Source: Ichthyophis bannanicus (Eukaryota; Chordata; Amphibia; Gymnophiona; Ichthyophiidae). From it: a stretch of 64,000 bases of DNA. The notes under the pieces are model-generated. The model made no database searches. It had not been told where the DNA came from and worked only from the letters and a program-made list of their open reading frames with translations. The stretch is taken from contig CM066037.1 of NCBI GenBank assembly GCA_033557465.1, positions 200,197,156 through 200,261,155 on the forward strand. The letters are read 5' to 3'. A program made the position numbers and the translations under genes. The stretch's first letter is position 1. Every line of letters starts with the position of its first letter. Shown here in pieces: positions 30,195-42,012 of the stretch.

Positions 30195-30500
30195 CAAGGT
30201 CAGTAACACCCCCTAAGCCACCTCTCCCAAGTCATCCAATGCTCCTCAGGCTTCCTCCCCTCCCAGCATAAAGTAACCCCCCCTCTGAGGACCCTGCAAG
30301 ACTCCCCTCCACCCTGATCCTATCTTTAGCTAGACACCAGGGACCCCATTTAGGCTGGGGATGAGATCAGGAGGTGGAGGGTTTTATAGGGAGGGTCTTG
30401 TAAGGGGGTTACTTTATGCTGGATAGGGGATTGGATGGCTGGAGTGGTATTAAGGGGATTAGGTTGTCTTGGGAGAGGATTGGTAGGATCCGATACTTTG
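30195..30500. repeat. Long imperfect inverted repeat
   Basis: The left arm (about 30205-30345), with 'CTCTCCCAAG', 'CATCCAAT' and 'CCAGCATAAAGTAACCCCC', matches in reverse complement the right arm (about 30365-30485), with 'GGGGGTTACTTTATGCTGG', 'ATTGGATG' and 'CTTGGGAGAG' in mirrored order. It is a foldback of about 290 bp, likely a MITE or foldback transposon. No coding. Confidence 0.7.
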
Positions 30501-30573
30501 GGGAGGGGGGCTGACTAGGGGCAAAGTCCAGGAGTAATCGGGGGAGGGCTAGTGTGGCAGGATCTGTGCATGC

Positions 30574-30676
30574 AGATGGGGAGCAGTAATTTTAAAAAGT
30601 CTCTCCACGCACATGTGGACAAGTGTCACACATTTTGTGTATCCATTTGCAGCTTTTTAAAAATTATTGCTCCCCT
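30574..30676. repeat. Inverted repeat with 70-bp interior
   Basis: 'GGGGAGCAGTAATTTTAAAAAG' (about 30579-30600) pairs with 'CTTTTTAAAAATTATTGCTCCCC' (about 30652-30675). Part of a cluster of palindromes in 30.2-30.8 kb. Confidence 0.65.
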
Positions 30677-30723
30677 TGGATGTGGGAACACATCAAAGTG
30701 CGGTCCCTTATGTCCTTACATGA

Positions 30724-30766
30724 ATTTTACAAGAGGCTGTATGTTTGGCAGAGCCTCTTGTAAAAT
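30724..30766. repeat. Perfect 15-bp hairpin
   Basis: ATTTTACAAGAGGCT (30724-30738) and AGCCTCTTGTAAAAT (30752-30766) are exact reverse complements around a 13-base loop. Confidence 0.85.
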
Positions 30767-31440
30767 ACTGTGAGAAAATATCCATGTCCCAACCTGAACA
30801 TCTAACTTCCCCTCTCCATGTCCTTTTGGAAATCTGCCTTTGTATGATTATCATAGCACAAATGGCTTCCCGTTTAGCTAGCATTACACTGTCTGACAAC
30901 TTAATGGAAATCAGTGCAAATGAAAATCTTCCTACCAACTTGGCAAAAAGCCTGGATAGAAATTACAACTGCTGCATCCTATAAGATTCCAGAGAAGATG
31001 GGACATCTGTAGATCTTGGCGATCAGTGATAGTCTGAGAGAAGCCAACTTTCTTTTGGACAGTGTTTCTGATCACAGTTTATGGCAGAAACTCTAGGATG
31101 ATATCAGTTTGTTTGGTGGTTGTTTTTTTGCTGCTGCTGCTGCTGCATGACCATGTTGGTATTCAGTAGTTCAAGCACGGTTAGTTTACAGTGGGGAAAG
31201 TTTGGAATGGAACTGAAATTAATGAAATCCTGCATCATGAAGAGAGCAGTACGGTTGAGTCTCATGAAGAGAAGGTGAAACTATACTGCAAATTGGTTCA
31301 AACATGGTCAGGTTCAATAACAGCTGCAGTCAACAGTAGATAAACGGAAGAAATAGGCAACAACATTTCTGCACTGGAAAGAGACTGCCAAATTGGAAAA
31401 GAGTGGACTCAAGGAACGTATGGTGGGATGTGATGCATGG
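30767..31440. other. No gene recognised; short (GCT)n run
   Basis: Unassigned. A (GCT)5-6 trinucleotide run lies at 31130-31146. The open frames 30708-30938 (-) and 30745-30984 (+) overlap and have no domain I recognise. Confidence 0.45.
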
Positions 31441-31655
31441 AGAATCTAATTGAGCATGTTCTATCCTGTCTCTACCTCTTTTTAAGCTAGAGAAAGGGGG
31501 TGACAAATGTAAAACAAGTTCAGGATGTCACTCCCAGCAAAAAAATATTACAATAATGGTAAAAATAGAAAGAAACAATATTAACTTATGCATCAATAAC
31601 AAAGTGGAAGAAGAGTCGGAAATAAAACCCATGCAAAATAGAAGCAAGCCTATCA

Positions 31656-34570
31656 AAACCTGCTGGAAGGCAATGTGCACAAATGCTTACAGTCTAGGTA
31701 ATAAAGTTCCTGATCTGGAAGGCCTGATGGTGGAAAAAGAAGAAACACTGGATTAGTTTGGAAAGAGGAGATGGTACAAGCATCTGTGTAGTCTATAGAC
31801 CTCCAACTCAAATGGAGGAAATGGACAGAGACTTGATCAATGATATTACAAAGGTTGTTAAAAAGGGTAAGGTGGTGATACTGGAAGACTTAATCTGCTA
31901 GATGTGGATTGGAGTTTCCCATCTGCAAATATGGAAAGAAGTAGAAAGATCATGGATGCCCTACAAGAGGCTTTTCTGAGGCAACTGGTGAAGAAACCAA
32001 CCAGAGAAGGGTCAACGCTGGAACTGGTGTTCACTAATGGGGACAGTGTGTCTAATGTCCGGGTAGGTGCTCCCTTGAGCAGCAGTGATCACCACTTGGT
32101 GTAGTTTTAGATAAAAACCAGTTAAAACCAAGGCAGATTCCAATCCCAGCAAACTCAAAGTTCTAAATTTGAAAAATGCTGACTTCAGCAAAATGGAACC
32201 TGAAAGAAGGCGCTCGCAGGGTGAGAGGAGATAAGGGAAGTGGAAAGGCAGTGGACTAAATTGAAAGAGGCCATAACAGGGGCAACAGATGTATATATAA
32301 GGAAAGTACATAAAAGCAAGAGGAAAAGAAAACTCCAAAGAAGTGGCTTAAAAAATAAAGGCAAAAATGGCGGCGTGGAGAGGGAGAAGGTCCTGAAGTA
32401 CCAAGAAATGCAGTCAGAGACCAAAAAAACATGGCAGAAAGATACAGACATATTTCCCATCATATTGGGAGCCACAGGCCTTGTAAGCCAATCGGTATAG
32501 GAATTTAGGTAGCACTCGAGATTTGGTTCTATCCCTTTGGTTATGAGTTCAGCTCAGATCTGAGGGCAAATACTGAGCAAGTAATGGATTTTTATAATTA
32601 TTTTATTGAGGTAACTAAATTCAGGGACTAAAAAGGATACAGAAACAGTTATAAAGTGCATTTATGTATAAAAGGAAACAGAAGAGAAACATTCAAGTAT
32701 AGAATTGTTAAATCATTTATCCTGACCTTCCCATCTCCAAGCAAAATACAAAACTTCTGTCTTTATAAACCTTGAGGCAAGGAAAACAGTCCTCAGCTCA
32801 CTGGCAGGATGCTGAGACGGCTCCTTCTTGTAGCAGCAGAAACAGGGCTCACGCACACTGACCCCAGCTATCAGCCTTATAGGCGAGCCGGTCACAGGAA
32901 GAATATTTGATAGTTTGGACAGAGAAGACAGAGAGAGAGGAGCAGAGTTTGGCACAGACACGAGTGACCCCCCACCGAGGCCAGATAGATGGGTAGCCTT
33001 GACCACATGCAGTACAACAGTGCCCTGTCACACAGGTCTTCTCGTTACTGCCCTGCTCTTTGTTCTCCAGGTCTATTTATACCCTCTCAGAAGATGTTAA
33101 TGTGCAGCCATATTGTGCATCCTACAGCTTGATAAAGAAGACTTTCCAGTCACATTTTAACAAATTACCCATACATGTTATGTCTTATGAACTCCAGAAG
33201 GAAGCCCTCTTTGGCACAATGCAAGTACTACAGTGAGCATTAGCAGTAAATTTGAGAAGCTGAGATCATACTCCACATATCCTGGCTTAGGAGTGAGGTT
33301 CATGACTGTCATGGTATGCGCAAAACTAACTCATTTAGAGAAATTGCTCCCAAAAGAATACCAGATAAAGCTGAAGGAGGCAAGAGAGAAATCAGGATGG
33401 CAAAAGCACATGCAGAAGAAAAAATGGCTAAAGATGTGAAGCAAGGTGAAAACTTTTTTCAGGTATATTGGAGAGAGGCAGAAGACCAGAGATGGAATTG
33501 CAAGACTCAAAGATGCTGAGGACTGGTTTGTGGAAAGCGATGAGGAAAAAGCAGAATTACTAAGCAAATGCTTCTTATCTGTGTTCACGAAAGAAAATCC
33601 TGGAGAAGAGCCACACGTGACTGTCAAAGGCAACAAGAGGAATGGGGTAGATGTAACATCATTCACAGAAGATTTTTATGAACAGCTTAAAAAACTGAAA
33701 GTAGACAAGGTCATGGGATCAGATCAGATACATCCCAGGATATTGAAGGAGCTCAGGAAGGTTTTGGCAGGATCTTTAAAAGATGTATTTAATAGATCCT
33801 TGGAGACCACGGAGGTACCATGGGATTGGAGAAGGGCTGATGTGGTCCCTCTTCACAAATGTGGCAACAGAGAAAAGGTGGCAAATTGCAGGCCAAACCT
33901 TACCTCACTGGTGGGAAAAGTAATGGAAACGCTGTTGAAAGAAAGGATAGTGGCTTGCGAGATCCAAGGCAACCATGACTTTACTAAGAGAAGATAGTGC
34001 CAAACAAATATGATTCATTTCTTTGCTTGAGTGACCAGAGAAATAGATCATGGACATGTGATGGATATAGTCTACTTAGATTTCAGTAAAGCCTTTGATA
34101 CTGTTTCTCACAGGAGGCTTGTGAATAATTTGAGCATCCAGGGAATGGATCCCAAGGTGGTGAACTGGATCAGGAACTGGTTGACTGATAGCATTCAGAG
34201 GGTAATGGTGAATGGAACTCACTTTGAAGAAAGGCGGGTGAGTAGTGGAGTGCCTCAGGAATCGGTCCTGGGGACCCTACTGTTCATTGTCTCTGTGGGT
34301 GATATTGTCAAAGGGTTGAAAGGAAATGTTTACCTTTTTGCAGATGAGACAAATATTTGCAATAGAGTGGACACTTTGAAGGGAGTAGACAACATTAGAA
34401 AAGATCTACAAAAGTTAGAAGAATGGTCAAAGACTTGGCAATTAAGTTTTAAAGCAAAGAAGTGCAGAGTTATGCACTTGGGATACAGAAACACAAAAGA
34501 GTTGTATGCAATAGGGAATGAGAGGCTGGTGTGTATGATCCAAGAGAGGGACCTTGAAGTGATAGTCTGA
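31656..34570 (+). pseudogene. CR1 ORF2 (endonuclease-RT) remnant
   Basis: Endonuclease: 'CTNAYSLGNKVPDLEGLM' near 31675, and 'LLDVDWSFP' and 'VKKPTREGSTLELVFTNGD' near 31900-32045, ending 'SSSDHHLV' (32085-32104). RT: 'FFRYIGERQKTRDGI' (33450), 'KLKVDKVMGSDQIHPRILKEL', 'WRRADVVPLHKCGNREKVANCRP', then after a stop near 33996 'VYLDFSKAFDTVSH' (34070-34110), 'SSGVPQESVLGTLLFIV' and 'YLFADETNI'. The second catalytic Asp of the usual FADD is Glu. Several stops and frameshifts. Inactive. Confidence 0.85.
32640..33235. other. Unidentified insert within CR1
   Basis: It interrupts the CR1 linker region. It contains 'GAGAAGACAGAGAGAGAGGAG' (about 32920) and a pyrimidine-rich 'TCTATTTATACCC' (33070). 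It could be a solo LTR or another repeat. I find no matching target duplication. Confidence 0.35.
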
Positions 34571-34690
34571 GGATCTCAAGATGGCAAAGCAGTGTGACAA
34601 AGCGGTGGTCAAAGCCAGACGCACACTAAAAAAAAAAAAAAAGTGCACCTCAAAATTACCAAGAAACCTCTCCACTAGACTTTTTGTGAT

Positions 34691-35105
34691 TTTATTAAGG
34701 CCCCTAGATCTCCAGCTGGCATCTTAACCTATCTGATGTCTGTAAAAGGGGCAGGAGCAATCTCCAATTGCACTTTTCCTGCCAGTTCTATGTAATAGAA
34801 TGGCTCTATCATTTTGCTGTATGGATCCTGCCCCATTTACAGGGAATGACTTCTGCCCCCTTTACAGATCACAGATGAGGTAAGATGCAGGGAAGGAAGG
34901 AAGAGTGCCTGGAGATTGTTTTAACTTGATGGGGGCAAGAGTCCTGAATCTTTAAAATTAAATGAAACTGAAACAAAATTTGTTTGTTTTTATTTCATCT
35001 TAAAACTGAAGAAAAAGTAGGCAAGCCAAAAAGCCAAGTGCTGCTTAGAAAATGGTTTTTCTGTGGCAGAGGAGAGGTTACAGAAGGACAGTGTCTTAGA
35101 TATGT
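34691..35105. other. No gene recognised
   Basis: Unassigned sequence between the CR1 and an L1 fragment. A poly-G tract follows at 35113-35124. Confidence 0.4.
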
Positions 35106-35149
35106 TTTTTTGGGGGGGGGGGGTTGTTAAATTTTTAATCGTTTACAAT

Positions 35150-35765
35150 AAAGTAAGCCAAACAACAAAAAAGGGAATAACCCTTACATACACATTAATT
35201 ACAAGAGAAAATCAACATTTCAAAAGTCCACATTAAAGGGGCGAGCAACTTACAGAAAAATTAGAATACAGAAAACAAAACCACCCTATTCTTCTTTATT
35301 GACAGTAAAACATCAGAACTACTGGGTGTCAGAGCAAGATATCAAATGCTAAACCTAAGACCGAGACCTCAGAAACTCCTCCAATTGAGATACTTCCAAA
35401 AAACATATCTTGTTCCCCCCTCCCCCATTGTAATCAAGCATTTACAGAGAAATTTAAAAAACAAAACAAAACGTGGCACCCAATTCAAGCACATGTGGCT
35501 TCAAAGCCAAAAAAGCCTTGCACCTAACTTGTGTTTGATGGGAAACATCTGGGAAGATATTCACCTTCTTACCACAAAAAAAGCTCATCGTTCTGAAAAA
35601 ATAACCGCAGGATCATATTCTTATCCAACTCAGAATGAAAGGATACCAATAGAATGGCCCGGGTAAATATCTCGTCCATTGAAGACTCAATAAATTCGGA
35701 AATATTTAAACAGTTATGGTTGTAGTCCCTGCTGAATGATCTTGAATAGAATCTTGCTGGCATGA
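35150..35765 (-). pseudogene. L1 ORF1 C-terminal fragment
   Basis: A - strand L1 ORF1p piece. It reads 'ISEFIESSMDEIFTRAILLVSFHSELDKN' and 'MILRLFF' (35763-35569), then, after frame changes, 'VNIFPDVSHQTQVRCKAFLALKPHVLELGATF' down to about 35470, and 'RYVFWKYLNW' near 35380. These are RRM/C-terminal blocks of tetrapod L1 ORF1p. An N-terminal relic of possibly the same family is at 42745-43213. No ORF2 part lies downstream. Confidence 0.7.
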
Positions 35766-36233
35766 GAACTGCCTGAAGTGCAAGCAGGGTTCAGGAAAGG
35801 GTGAGGAATGAGAGACATTATCACGGATGTGTGATGGATTCTTGAAAAGACAAAAGAATACCAAAAGGATATTCATATGTATTTTATTGACTGCAGCGAG
35901 GCTTATGACTCTGTAAACCGTGAAAAACTCTGGGCCACATTAAGAAGCATGGGTATACCAGAACACTTGATTGTTCTCTTGCCCAACCTTTACATGGATC
36001 AAGAAGCAGCAGTTCGAACAGAACTAGGAGAAACAGAATAGTTTAAAATCAGCAAAATTGTACATCAAGGCTGCATACGTTCACCCTACCTCTTTATATG
36101 CAGAACAAATCATCAGAGAAGCAGGACTATATGAAAACAACAGAGATGTGAAGATTGGTGGAAGACTCATCAACAAACTTTGCTATGCTGATGATACCAC
36201 GTTACTGGCTGAAAGTGAAAATGATGTGAAACA
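35766..36233 (+). pseudogene. RTE RT core (part 1)
   Basis: It reads 'QAGFRKG', 'ILEKTKEYQKDIHMYFIDCSEAYDSVNREKLW' (35855-35930), 'MGIPEHLIVLLPNLYMDQEAAVRTELGETE', 'QGCIRSPYLF' and 'LCYADDTTLLAESENDVKH'. The catalytic YADD is kept (about 36184-36196). Stops and a frameshift near 36040-36105 inactivate it. Endonuclease missing. Confidence 0.88.
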
Positions 36234-36246
36234 TTCCTGAGCAGGT

Positions 36247-36366
36247 GTCCAGTTTAGTCCTCCACATCCGGGTAGTGCACCTCCTCCTGCAGCAAGGAGA
36301 CTGGACCAATCAACTCTTTAGTAATCTAGCCTGCATCCTGCTGGAACTCCCATCAGCCTTCCAGTG
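36247..36366. repeat. DIRS-B left inverted terminal repeat
   Basis: 120 bp, the reverse complement of 41893-42012 with a single mismatch (AGGAGACTGG against AGGATACTGG). It starts GTCCAGTTTAGTCCTCC. Near-identity suggests a fairly recent insertion or repair through the circle pathway. Confidence 0.93.
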
Positions 36367-37191
36367 TGTCCAGTCTCTTTGCAGCAGGAGGTGGTGTGAG
36401 CCTGGCGCTAGGCTCACTTCGAATCTTGTTAGCTGTTTCATTTATCCCTTTGCTTTATTTTCAGTTCCTTTCTCTTTATTTTTTTCCTATTTGCAGCCTG
36501 TACCTTTAAAAAAAAAACAAATAAACAAGGGGCAAGCGCGGTGGAGGAGCCGAACCGGCACTGCTCTTCTCACCCGGTACTCTTTTGGCAGCTCAGAGTG
36601 CGCAGCAAACTGTGATCGCTCCCCCAGGACGGTTCGGGGGTAGGATCTGTGGGCTCCCGGGCTCGGAAGGTGGTGCTTTTCTCACGGCACGGCTATAAGC
36701 TGTCCGGCTGAAGACCGGTGCTTCAGCTGCCCTGCAATAAACGGGCTCTCTGCACGTTCCCGTTCTCGGTTTGAGCGGCATTGCGGGCCTTTCATGTATT
36801 GCTGCTTGCCTGGTAAGTGCCTTCTCTCCGATTTTTAGGGGATGTTAGTTTCGTCGGCTCTTTTCTTTCTTTTTTAGTTTTTGGCGCCTTTTTTTCTTCA
36901 GCGCAGCTCGACCGCAGCGGCCATTTTAGCTTTGCGTTTTTTGGCGGTAAAAGAGTTAGAGGCTTCCTGCCTTGCTAGTTTGGTGGCGTTTTGGATCCCA
37001 AGAAGGGTTGGGAGGTTGCTGATTTCTCTGCATCTCACATAACCAAAAAAAAAAAAAACTACAGGGCCCGACGCAGAGAACTAGTGCCGGCCGGTGTTCA
37101 GATATCTGCATTGGCCCTCGGCCTTTTTTCTCTGCGAGCTGCTTCTCTCAGTCTATCCCTTCCCGTTCTGCGGGGCTGTGGGCTGTTCTTC

Positions 37192-38521
37192 ATGTCCTCA
37201 AAACCGCAGTGTGTGGTCTGCGGTTCGCGTAGGCGGTCAGTGTCTGCTTCTGGCTTCTGTGGGAGCTGTGCTGTTGTCTCCGGTGATATAGATCAACAGA
37301 TGGCGGGCACTTCTCAGTCAGAACCCTTGGAATCTGCATTGTCTGCTGAAGGAAATGCTTCTCCCGGTCCTCTGTTGCCGCCTGTTTCGTCTGGTTCTCA
37401 GGATCAGGGGTCTGGGATTCCAGTAGAACCAGGGGACCTTCCTTCTGCCTTTATGGATTTTTTGCCGGACTTCGTGCTGATTATGCATCAGGCCTTCAAA
37501 TTGGGGCGGTTGGGCAAATGGCCTGAGTCCTTGTCCTCGTCTCCTGCCCCTCCGCCCGCTAGTTCGGAGCTGACCGGACGGGTTTCCAAGCAGGCTAAGA
37601 GACCTCTGTCTTTCGACCTCGTTCACGAGGATTTGGAAGGGCACGACATGGATGCGGAGGTAGAGCCTGAGGGCAGTATGGATGATCTTGAAGAAGGAGA
37701 GATTCCGGACCCTGAGGATCAAGCTAGAATTGTTCGGGTGTTTCATCGGGAGGAATTGGTTCCTCTTATCACGGAGGCTCTTCAGACACGCAATCTCGCT
37801 GCGCCGCCTCCGGGGGACGGCAAAGCTGTGGAGGACCCTCTTATTCAGGCGGTTTGGGATTCACAGGTGGTGCTCCCAGTACACCGGGTTGTGGCTCAAA
37901 TGATTCAAACTGAGTGGGACCAGCTGGACTCTGGTTTGAAAGGGATCCGGACCATGCATCGCCTCTATCCTTTAGCAGACAAGGATAAGGAGAGGTTTGT
38001 CGCCTCGGGTGGACACTGCCGTTTCGGCAGTGACCAAGAAGACCACAATCCCGGTGGAGGGCAGTGCGGCCTTGAAGGACATTCAAGATAAGAGAGTGGA
38101 CGGTTTGTTGAAACAAGCATTCGAAACCAATGCCTTGTCGTTGCAGGCTTCTATCCATGGAGCCTGGATAGCTAGAGCCTCGTTGCGGTGGGCTCAACGG
38201 TTGCGCCAGAATCCATTCTTGGATCAACAAGCGTTGCTCGAGGTCACGCGCTTAGAGTCTGGTTCAGCGTATTTGGTGGATGTCCATTATGATTTGATCC
38301 GGATGTTGGCTAATAGTATGGCCTCGTTGGGTAGAGGTCTGCCTGTAGTCTGGGGTCAATTTCGGGACTTTAGGAGGTTTCGGTCTTCCAGCCTTTGGAG
38401 TTCCCAGCGAGGCAGGTTTCCGTCTCGATCACAGTCCTTTCGTGGTTTCCGAGGTGCTGGCAGAGGATTTTCGTCAGGTTCCTCCGGCTCGGCCTCTTCC
38501 TTTAGTCGCAAACCACAATGA
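37192..38521 (+). pseudogene. DIRS-B gag-like protein, one frameshift
   Basis: ATG 37192 opens MSSKPQC, with paired cysteines near the N-terminus (CVVCGS and CGSC, residues about 7-30). It runs through an acidic 'MDDLEEGEIPDPEDQARIVRVFHREELVPLI' segment. A frameshift near 38005 moves to the 37997-38521 frame, which holds 'VDTAVSAVTKKTTIPVEG' and an RG/S-rich tail. The conserved stretch 'AVTKKTTIPVEG.AALKD' is shared with DIRS-A gag. The upstream in-frame extension to 36991 starts at a non-ATG codon. Confidence 0.82.
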
Positions 38522-40361
38522 AGTGAGGCGGACCCCGGAGGGAGGCCAAGTGATCGGCGGGCGCCTCCGGAACTTCCTTTCCTCTTGGGTCCACATAACG
38601 GACCAGTGGGTCCTGAAAATTGTCAGAGACGGTTATGCGTTGGAGTTTGCCATTCCGCCGGGAGACTCCTTTGTTCTGTCTCCCAGCAGTGGGCGGCAGA
38701 AGGAACTGGCCATTCGAGCTACTTTGGAGCGTCTTTTAGCGCTCGGTGCGGTCGTTCCCATTCCGGAGAGCGAGCGAGCACGGTCTCAGTCATTACTCCA
38801 TTTATTTCGTGGTGCCAAAGAAGGACGGGTCCTTACGTCCTATTCTGGATCTCAAGGGCGTGAATCGCTGTCTGCGGGTTCCTCATTTCCGCATGGAGAT
38901 CCTCAGGTCCGTCATCGTCGCAGTGCGGCAGGGGGAGTTTTTGACTTCTCTGGACCTCACCGAGGCTTATCTACATATTCCTATCAGAGCGACACATCAA
39001 AAGTTTCTGTGGTTCGCGTTTCCCTGGGGTCACTTTCAGTTCCAAGCATTGCCTTTCGGCCTGGCCACAGCTCCTCGCATTTTCACCAAGGTCATGGTGG
39101 TGGTGGCGGCGGCCTTGCGAAGGGAAGGTATACTAGTCCACCCCTATCTCGATGACTGGTTGATAAGAGCGAAGTCAGCGGAGGAGAGCTTACAGGCTAC
39201 GGACAAGGTGGTGCGTCTCCTGCAGAGCCTCGGCTGGGTGATCAATGTACAAAAGAGTCACTTGGTTCCGACTCAGCTTCTCGAATATCTTGGAGTTTGC
39301 TTCGACACGTCGGCGGGAGTTCCGCTCTGTCAACATGGTGGTATCTCCGGTTGCTGGGAACCATGGCGTCGACTCTGGAGGTGGTTCCGTGGGCCAGGTT
39401 CCATATGCGGCCTCTTCAGCGGGCTCTGTTACGTCATTGGTCCCATCAGTCAGATTCTCTCAATCGCCGATTGCCATGTCCAAGCCGGGTTCGGAAAGCG
39501 CTACAGTGGTGGCTGTGCCCACAGTCCCTTCGGGCGGGAGCTCCCTTGGAACAACCAGTTTGGTTACCGGTCATCACAGATGCGAGTCTAGCAGGCTGGG
39601 GAGCCTACTGTCTGGGCCGCTTCGCGCAAGGGACGTGGTCTCCGCAGGAGGCTCTGTGGTCAATCAACCGTCTCGAGCTGCGCACTGTGCACCTAGCGTT
39701 GCAAGCCTTCGAGTTGTCAATTCAGACTCGGGCGGTTCGTGTCCTGTTGGACAACTTGGCGGCGGTGGCGTACGTCAACTGGCAGGGAGGCACGGGAAGC
39801 GTGGCCATGGAAGAAGAGGCGGATGCGCTGTTCGCTTGGGTGGAGGTGCGTCTCCTAGCCATTTCGGCAGCGCATATCGCGGGAACAGAAAATGTGATGG
39901 CGGATTTTCTGAGCCGGGTGCACGTGGACACCGGAGAGTGGGAGTTGCATCCGCAGATATATGCTCAAATAGTTCATCGCTGGGGTCCGCCCATCATGGA
40001 TCTCATGGCGACCTTCCGGTCTGCAAAGACAAATCGCTTTTTCAGCAGGCGGCGAGAGCGCATGTCCGAAGGCATCGATGCACTCATCCAACCGTGGCCC
40101 GAGTTCAGACTTCTGTATGTCTTCCCGCCGTGGACTCTGATCGGAAGAGTAGTTCAACGCATCAAAGCTCACCGCAGAAAGGTCTTGTTGGTGGCGCCGG
40201 ATTGGCCCCGTCGTCCTTGGTACGCAGATCTGGTGCGGCTGCTCGACGGCGTGCCATGGCGGCTTCCTCCCTTAGTGGATCTGCTGGTTCAGGGGCCCCT
40301 GCGCATGCCTCAGGTGGATCGGTTCTCGCTTACGGTATGGCCATTGAAAGGGCTAGGTTGA
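38499..40361 (+). pseudogene. DIRS-B RT/RNase H and methyltransferase-like polyprotein
   Basis: Pol overlaps the gag stop in the same register as in DIRS-A ('HNEVRR'). The frame 38442-39155 gives the N-terminal part. A frameshift near 38790 leads to the RT frame 38746-39591 with 'YFVVPKKDGSLRPILDLK', 'SLDLTEAYLHIPI', 'ALPFGLATAP' and the catalytic 'YLDD' (about 39145-39156). A further shift near 39340 leads to 39297-40361, with RNase H blocks 'ITDASLAGWG', 'NRLELRT', 'LLDNLAAVAYVN' and 'AGTENVMADFLSR', then 'LLYVFPPWTLIGRVVQRI' and 'APDWPRRPWYADL'. That last region is the candidate methyltransferase. Three frames, so defective. Confidence 0.87.
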
Positions 40362-40449
40362 AAAGGAAGGGGTATTCCCTGGCGGTTATTGCTACCCTGC
40401 TTCGGGTTAGGAAAGCTTCTACATCCCTTACGTATGTTCGAGTTTGGTG

Positions 40450-41466
40450 AATTTTTGAGGATTGGTGTTCCCGACATGGCGTCCAGGCTGTGTCTTCGTC
40501 GGGGGTCATTCTTAGTTTTCTGCAAGACGGGTTTGACAAGGGGCTTGCCTTGAGTTCTCTGAAGGTTCAGGTAGCGGCCCTGGCGTGCTATAGGGGCAAG
40601 ATTCAGGATGTCCCTCTTGCGGCGCATGTGGACATTCAACGTTTTCTAAAAGCTGTGTTGCGGTTGCGTCCGTTACTTTGCCACCTTGGGATTTGAACCT
40701 GGTGCTGCAGGCTTTCGTTCAGGAGCCATTTGAACCCCTCCGCCATGCCTCGGTTAAAGACTTGACGCTGAAGGCGGTCTTTCTCGTTGCCATTTGCTCG
40801 GCGCGCCGTATTTCGGAACTTCAGGCGCTTTCTTGTAGAGCTCCCTTCTTGTCCTTTTTCCGCGATCGGGTGGTTTTGCGGACGGTTCCCTCTTTTCTGC
40901 CACAGGTGGTCTCTCCCTTTCATGTGAATCAGTCTGTGGTGTTGCCCATTTTTTCCCCAGAATCATCTCAGGAGTCTGACACCGTTCTTCATCGGTTGGA
41001 TGTGTGGCGCATTCTGCGTCGGTATCTGAAGGTTTCCGAGTCCTTTCGAAAGTCGGATCACTTGTTTGTGCTTTTCGGTGGGCCTCGCAAGGGGGAGGCG
41101 GCGGCGAAGACCTCCATTTCTAGATGGATTAAGGAGGCTATCGCTTCAGCATATATTCTACAGGGTAAAGCTGTTCCATTGGGTCTGCGAGCTCATTCTA
41201 CTAGAGCGCATGCCACGTCTTGGGCGGAGCATTGTCTGGTCCCGCCATTGGAGATTTGCAGGGCAGCAACATGGTGCTCTCTCCATGCCTTGAGTAGACA
41301 TTATTGCTTGGGTGTAGCGGCGGCTCAGGATACTTGTTTTGGGTCGGCGGTCTTGTGCGCCGCGTGGCAAGATCCCCCCCCGTTGTTAACTGCTCTGGTA
41401 CATCCCGGATGTGGAGGACTAAACTGGACACCCGCTCAGGAAATGGAAATTACACTTACCTGGTAA
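40450..41466 (+). CDS. DIRS-B tyrosine recombinase
   Basis: The core-binding part is open at 40490-40696 ('ILSFLQDGFDKGLALSSLKVQVAALACYRGK'). The catalytic frame 40678-41466 (about 260 codons) carries Arg in 'CSARRISELQALSC' (about 40798), the H-x-x-R block 'RAHSTRAHATSWAE' (about 41190-41230), and the nucleophile context 'LHALSRHYCLG' (about 41285-41310). The two frames overlap at 40678-40696, so one frameshift separates them. The catalytic half has no stop before the internal complementary region. It is the best-kept recombinase in the window. Confidence 0.85.
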
Positions 41467-41498
41467 TTGTAGTTCCTGGAGGGTCCAGTTTAGTCCTC
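41403..41498. repeat. DIRS-B internal complementary region
   Basis: 41403-41440 is the reverse complement of the left end, with small differences. 41441-41498 is the reverse complement of the right end, including GGAAATTACACTTACCTGG. The joint (about 41441) sets the element ends at 36234 and 42053. Confidence 0.92.
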
Positions 41499-41892
41499 TT
41501 TCCCGCCCGGAAGTTTCTGTAACTACTTTGTCTGGGCGGCGCGCTAAGTCCATTGTGCGACGCTGTCGGTATGTTTTCGGCTCATAAGAGTAACCGATTT
41601 AAAACAAAAAAACAAAAAGGGGGTCAAAACCCCACCGGACGAGGGCCCTGGGTGGTTTTTTCTAGGGTCTCTACGTTCCTTCGATTTTTTCTTTTTTCTC
41701 TGGCGGCGTTTGTTCATTAGCTTGCTGCTCTGACTGCCGGTTTTAGGTGCAGGGGACAGAAGCAAGGTGCGGAGTTCGAGCCCTCTCGTTTGGGGAGGGG
41801 GTCACGTAGCTGATTAAGGGGTACTCTATACTGATACATACCTTTTTTTCCTTTAATCTGTTCTTTTTTTTTAGTCTGCTTTGTTACTAGTT
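41499..41892. other. DIRS-B 3' untranslated region
   Basis: Non-coding, with A-rich (41600-41620) and T-rich (41680-41700) runs. The open - strand frame 41544-41765 is low-complexity. Confidence 0.55.
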
Positions 41893-42012
41893 CACTGGAA
41901 GGCTGATGGGAGTTCCAGCAGGATGCAGGCTAGATTACTAAAGAGTTGATTGGTCCAGTATCCTTGCTGCAGGAGGAGGTGCACTACCCGGATGTGGAGG
42001 ACTAAACTGGAC
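41893..42012. repeat. DIRS-B right inverted terminal repeat
   Basis: The partner of 36247-36366, followed by 41 bases of outer end that reappear inverted in the internal region. Confidence 0.93.

Larger units (their letters stand above)
31441..34690 (+). mobile_element. CR1-type LINE, decayed
   Basis: A + strand CR1 copy with endonuclease (31560-32105), linker (32110-32500 and 33240-33440) and RT (33446-34570) regions in order. A segment of about 600 bp (32640-33235) has no CR1 counterpart and is probably an insertion. The 3' part after the RT is lost near an A-run at 34627-34643. Confidence 0.82.

Noticed and set aside
39245..40450. 401-codon + strand open frame in DIRS-B
   Set aside because: It overlaps the genuine RNase H frame and is Ser/Gly/Arg-rich. 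It is a shadow frame, although longer than the real one.
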